Below, piece after piece: positions 59,661-64,000 of a DNA stretch of 64,000 nucleotides (its first letter is position 1; each line of letters starts with the position of its first letter). This DNA comes from Branchinecta lynchi. Lineage: Eukaryota; Arthropoda; Branchiopoda; Anostraca; Branchinectidae. The stretch spans positions 16,625,280 through 16,689,279 of the forward strand of contig JAKZAP010000006.1 in NCBI GenBank assembly GCA_023053575.1. Reading direction: 5' to 3'. The notes beneath the pieces are model-generated. The model saw nothing but the letters and a program-made list of their open reading frames with translations, had not been told where the DNA came from and searched no databases. The translations under genes were made by a program, and so were the position numbers.

Positions 59661-60900
59661 TTTTTGGGATCCCAAAACGTAAGTGGAGGGATACCTATGA
59701 CATCGCAAAAGTTGTCCGTCCTTCCGTCTGTCCGTCCGTCCGTCCGTCCGTCCGTCTGTAAGCACGATAACTCTCGAAGGGAATGAGATATTTTGATGAA
59801 ACTTGGTATGAGGATTGTTTGGGTCAAGGGTAAGGTCGAGTTCGTCGATGGGCTGTGTAGCCCTATATTTGGGGGTGGGGGAGGGGGTTCAGTTTAAGGG
59901 ACAAACAAAATATTTTTAAACAGCTAATGTGATAGTCGATTATGGGGTAAGAAGACATGCTGAGCACGATGGTGACAATCATTTTCTCGCCGGACAAGTA
60001 GTTCGTCCGGAATCCGGCCAAAACCGGAAAGTTTGTTAAAAGTAAAAGTTTTATTTGAAGTTGATTTAATGGTTTTTTTATGGGTAAGAAGACATGCTGA
60101 GCACGATGGTGAAAACTATTTTCTCGCTGGACGAGTATTTCGTCCGGAATCCGGCAAAAACCGGAAAGTTGGTTAAAAGTAAAAGTTTCATTTGAAGTTG
60201 ATTAAATGTTTGATTTAGGGGTAAGAAGACATGCTGAGCATGATGGTGAAAATAATTTTGTCGCCGGACAAGCAGTTCGTCCGGAATCCGGCCAAAACCG
60301 GAAAGCTGGTTAAAAGTAACAGTTTCATTTGAAGTTGATTAAATGTTTGATTTATGGGTAAAAAGACATGCTGAACCCGATGGAGAAAACCATTTTCTCG
60401 ACGGACAACTAGTTCGCCTGTAATCCGGCCAAAACCGGAAAATATGTTAAAAGTAAAAGCTTTGTCTGAAGTTGATTAGATGATATATTTAGGGGAAGAA
60501 GCGACGCTGAGTCTGTATATAATGATCATTTTTTACCCGGACATATAATTAGTCTGGAATCCGGTTGTACCCGCATTTTTTTTAAGTCAAAATTTTGTTT
60601 AAAGTTGATTAGATTTCTTTATAGGGATAAGGAGATACGCCGGCTTCGTTTCTGAATTTTTCTTTTTTTGCTGGACTAGTAGTTCGCTCGGAATTCGGGC
60701 GAAACCGCAAATTTGGCAGTAGTAAAGCAGGAAGTTTCGGTCAATATCGTCAAAATAGATATGGCTTATAGAGATATAGATAGGTAGATAGAATATCTGA
60801 ACTCGGTTTTCTCTGATGATTAGCCTGGCGAAGACAAGACCGAATTGTCTGGATCAAATCTTAGGTTTTTGGGATCCCATCGACACCTTTAGTCTTGTTA
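59661..60900 (+). mobile_element. Family A element, full length, best-preserved copy
   Basis: It starts tttttgggatcccaaaacg, followed by a CCGT tract (59715-59759) and 'gataactctcgaaggg'. Six repeat units follow, their 'acatgctgagcac'-type anchors near 59955, 60092, 60229, 60366, 60504 and 60635, a spacing of about 137 bp. It ends gggatcccatcgacacc...gtcttgtta. Both ends are fixed by comparison with the uninterrupted duplicate at 47644. Confidence 0.88.
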
Positions 60901-61071
60901 ATCGCTGTTTTGTTGCGTCAATAATAAATACGATACTTAAATTTTTCTTATGCTTAGCAATATTGGCTCGATGTGTATCGACCAAATTGTTACATCCAAT
61001 CTTGAGGATATATAACTCATATAATTCAAGTAAGCTATATGGCTTGGATCCTCTTCAGTCTCAAGGTAGAG

Positions 61072-61175
61072 ACATTAACCTGAAGAGGACCTTGGGCAGG
61101 ACGGGCTGAAATATCGCTTGAGTAAATCTCATCTGACTATCCATTTCGATTCGTAATCAGCTAGGACTAAAGGAA
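61072..61175 (+). repeat. Family E repeat in duplicate copy 2
   Basis: It equals the copy at 47815-47935 by shared ancestry of the duplicated segment. Confidence 0.6.
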
Positions 61176-61607
61176 TATTTGTGTAGCCAACAAAACTGCC
61201 AAAACACTGACTTGTAGCCCATCATATAGAGCATCGTTCGATAGTTCGGTTATCCATAAGTGTTTTCTTCTTCTAGACATTCTGGTCTTGTATATTTCCG
61301 GTCTTCACCAGACCCCGTAGGAATGTTATTTATCTGAACTTACCACCTGATCAAGTCCATGAGGCAATTCTTTTCTGCCTTTAATTTGCGACTGGAATAT
61401 TGAAGCTACTCAAAGAATTTTCCGATCCAGTTGTATGATGGGGCACCGGTAACCAACCCCTCACGTCACACCGTACATGATCTAGCTTTCTGTTCGTGAT
61501 TGGTTTAGGACCCTCATTCGGACTGCACTAAAAAATGGATAATGCTCGGGCCGCATTCAGTCACATCTGTACGTAATTTGGTTCGTTAACTTGGTACCTC
61601 CTGGTGA

Positions 61608-62785
61608 CGTGTTAGTGCTTTGAGGGATCGGCAACTAGAATTCTCAGTCCAGCGAGGAGTCGGCAACTAAGATATTTCAAGTCCACCATTTCCTTCCTAC
61701 TAAAACGAGGAAAGAAATTGGAAATTACTTTTCTTTGCAACGTCGGCAACTATCAAATTGTAAAGTACACTGTTTCTATCCTCCTTTTCGTACTACCTAT
61801 GACAAGCTACTAAAACGAAGAAAGAAATGCTGAACCTTAAATTTTGAAAGTTGCGGACCCCTTAAAATTCATAATTTCCTACCTCGTTTTAGTATTACCC
61901 CTGACAAGGTTCTAAAACGATGAAAAAAATGGTGGACCTTACATTTTTTAGTTGCCGACCCCTCGTAGAGTAATAATTTAGAATCCACCATTGCCTTCCT
62001 CGTTTTAGTACTTTAAGGGACTACCCGTGACTCGCTACTAAAACGAGGAATTAATTACGAATAATTATAGTTTACTTCCTCGTTTTAGTATTCTCAAGGT
62101 ACTAAAACAAAGAAGGAAATGGTGGACTTGAGATATCTTAGTTGCTTGCCCCTCGCTGGACTGATAATCCTAGTTGCCGACGCCTCAAAGCACAAAAACG
62201 AGGAAGGAAACGGTGAACTAAGAATTTTGATAGTTGCCAACCCCTCGAAGAAGAATTATTTAAAATTTCCAACTTCCTTCCTCGTTTTACTACCTTGAAA
62301 ATGGCGGACTTGGAATATCTTAGATGTAGACCCCTCGCTGGACTCGCCTGGAGTTGCCTTTGATAGTTTCCGACCCCTCAAAGAAGAAGAATTTCCAGTT
62401 TCCTTCCTCGTTTTAGTACTATCAAGGTTCTAAAACGAGGAGGGAGATGGTGGACTTGAAATATCTTAGTTGCCGACCCCTTGCTGGACTCGGAGGATTT
62501 TAGTCGCCTACCGTCAGAAAGAGAAATGAAAAGGTGAATTACAATGTGTATAGTTGCCGACCCCTCGCTGAAATTAATGCCTACCCATGTCAGGATGTTA
62601 AAAAAAAGGAAGAGATGGTGAACTTTGAATTTGAAAAGTTGCCGACCTCTCAAAGAATAGCGCGGCTTTCCAGTTTTTCGCAGCATTGAATTCTGGCGAC
62701 AGCCTTCCTCGTTTTAGTATGCCCTTCCTGGGTTTAGTATGCCTTCCTGCTTTTCTCGCGTTCCCTTCCCTTCCTGGTTTTAATC
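61608..62785. repeat. Dyad-rich complex repeat
   Basis: 'gttgccgacccctcgctgg'-type and 'ttcctcgttttagtac' / 'tactaaaacgaggaa' motifs alternate about every 60-120 bp in both orientations, forming many potential hairpins. It is absent from duplicate copy 1, so it was inserted or grew after the duplication, unless copy 1 lost it. Confidence 0.75.
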
Positions 62786-62864
62786 GATCCCTATTTATAA
62801 GAACAACGGATGTCCCGTTTTCACCCTTCTTCGTGGGAATACGAAGCTAGACGATCTGTTTTTA

Positions 62865-64000
62865 TGGCACTTGAGCTTACTCAAGTGCCATATAGCGATT
62901 GTAATTTCTGTCCGTCAGTCGGTCTGTCGGTCCCGGTTTTGCTAGTTCGGGCACTTCCAGATAAGCTAGGACTATGAAACTTGGCAGGCATATCAGGAAC
63001 TGGACCAGATTAAATTAGAAATGGTCGATTCCCCGATCCAACCATCTGGAGGGGAGTGGAGGGAGGGGGAATCCGGCAAAAATAGGAAAAATGAGATATT
63101 TTTAGCTTACGAACGGGTGATCGGATCTTAATGAAACTTGATATGTGGAAGGACTTCGTGTCTCAGACCCTCCATTTTAAATCCATACCGGATCCGGTGA
63201 CATTGGGGGGAGTTGGAGGGGGAAACCGGAAATCTTGGAAAGCACTTAGAGTGGAGGGATCCGAATGAAACTTGGTGGAAAGTACAAGCAAAAGTCCTAG
63301 ATACGTGACCGATATAACCGGAACGGATCCGCTCACTTTGGGGGAGTTGGGGGGGGGGGAGAAGTCCGAATTTGTAGTGATCCCGCGAGTTCCGTGCTTC
63401 CTGATGTGCTTGGATGATGGAAATTGACAGGCATGTCTGGGACCCGACCAGATTAAATCGTCAATTCCCCGATTCGACCAGCTGGGGGGGGGGGGGGAGT
63501 GGAGGGAGGGTGAAGCCAAAATTTGAGGTATTTTTAGCTTGCGAACGGGTGATCGGATCTTGATGAAAGTTTATATTTAGGATGACCTCGTGTCTCAGAC
63601 ATCTCACTTTAAATCCGGGCCGGATCCGATGACATTGGGGGGAGTTGGAGGAGGGAGCCAGAAATTTTGAGAAACGCTTAGAGTGGAGGGATCGGGATGA
63701 AACTTGGTGGGAAAAACAAGCACAAGTCCTAGACACGTCATTGACATAAATGGACCGGATCAGGGCACTGTGGGGGAGTTGGGGTGGGGGTCCGGATTTC
63801 TAGCGATCCCGCGAGTTCGGCATACTTCCTGATGTCCTAGGGCGATGAAACTAGCAGGTATGTCAGGGATCCAAACAGATTGACTTGAGAACAGCCGTTT
63901 CCCCGACCCGACGATCGTGGGGGGAGAGGGTGGATGGGGAGTCCGGAATCTAGTGGGGTGCATAACTTTTGAACGGGTGATCGGATTTGGATGAAACTTG
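62865..64000 (+). mobile_element. Family B element, left part, runs off the window
   Basis: A perfect left hairpin ATGGCACTTGAG-CTTA-CTCAAGTGCCAT is followed by CGGT/CTGT units and then eight blocks with 'tgaaactt'-type anchors near 62977, 63131, 63267, 63415, 63563, 63697, 63844 and 63991. The order of three block types repeats every ~430 bp. Confidence 0.82.

Larger units (their letters stand above)
59035..62862 (+). repeat. Segmental duplication, copy 2 with three insertions
   Basis: Sequence matching 47018-49075 appears at 59035-59660, 60896-61605 and 62790-62862. Between these lie family A (59661-60900) and the dyad-rich repeat (about 61608-62785), and family B follows at 62865. The match keeps the same order and strand. 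Confidence 0.8.

Overview
The window is from a repeat-rich eukaryotic genome, almost certainly an arthropod. The main evidence is a complete four-exon cytochrome P450 of the CYP307 (Spook) type, an ecdysteroid-biosynthesis family known from arthropods. Genes are split by short GT-AG introns. I cannot place the species more precisely. No tRNA, rRNA, operon, CRISPR array or prokaryotic feature was seen.

There are three gene loci. (1) 4911-8088 (-): a CYP307/spook-like P450 of 515 aa whose four exons join in frame. (2) 44858-47643 (+): a small secreted protein of 115 aa in four exons, with signal peptide, RxxR-ending propeptide and Gly/Ala/Gln-rich mature chain. (3) 55711-58557 (-): a larger paralogue of 265 aa with the same exon phases, the same signal/propeptide layout and a long Ala/Gln-rich domain of silk or structural-protein character. 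The two structural genes point towards each other. A broken partial duplicate of the smaller one lies at 59079-59660 (+), just beyond the larger gene's promoter. It belongs to a segmental duplication (about 47018-49075 versus 59035-62862) whose second copy has been filled with other repeats.

Most of the rest is mobile or repetitive DNA, named here by working letters. Family A: about 1.2-1.5 kb, ends marked GGGATCCC, a CCGT-rich tract and about 137-bp internal repeats. Family B: about 1.5-4 kb, hairpin at each end, a CCGT-rich tract, and a three-part higher-order repeat of about 430 bp. Family C: about 0.7-1 kb. Families F and M: hAT-like elements with 8-bp target duplications. Family G: TA-flanked inverted-repeat element. 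Family H: palindromic MITEs, four of them clustered at 32246-33313. Family I: long foldbacks. There are also several LINE fragments, including one at 34013-37073 with a 5' inversion and a 10-bp target duplication.

Layout: 1-4464 repeats (F, G, A); 4465-8088 P450; 8583-30216 mostly A and B elements with nested LINE, hAT-like, H and C insertions; 30217-33313 unannotated DNA, foldback and H cluster; 34013-37073 LINE; 37760-43128 degenerate B, C, LINE 3' end and a 658-bp tandem duplication; 43197-51300 family A and C copies around the small structural gene; 52083-58557 B elements, a hAT-like MITE and the large structural gene; 58876-64000 the duplicated segment with A, dyad-repeat and B insertions.
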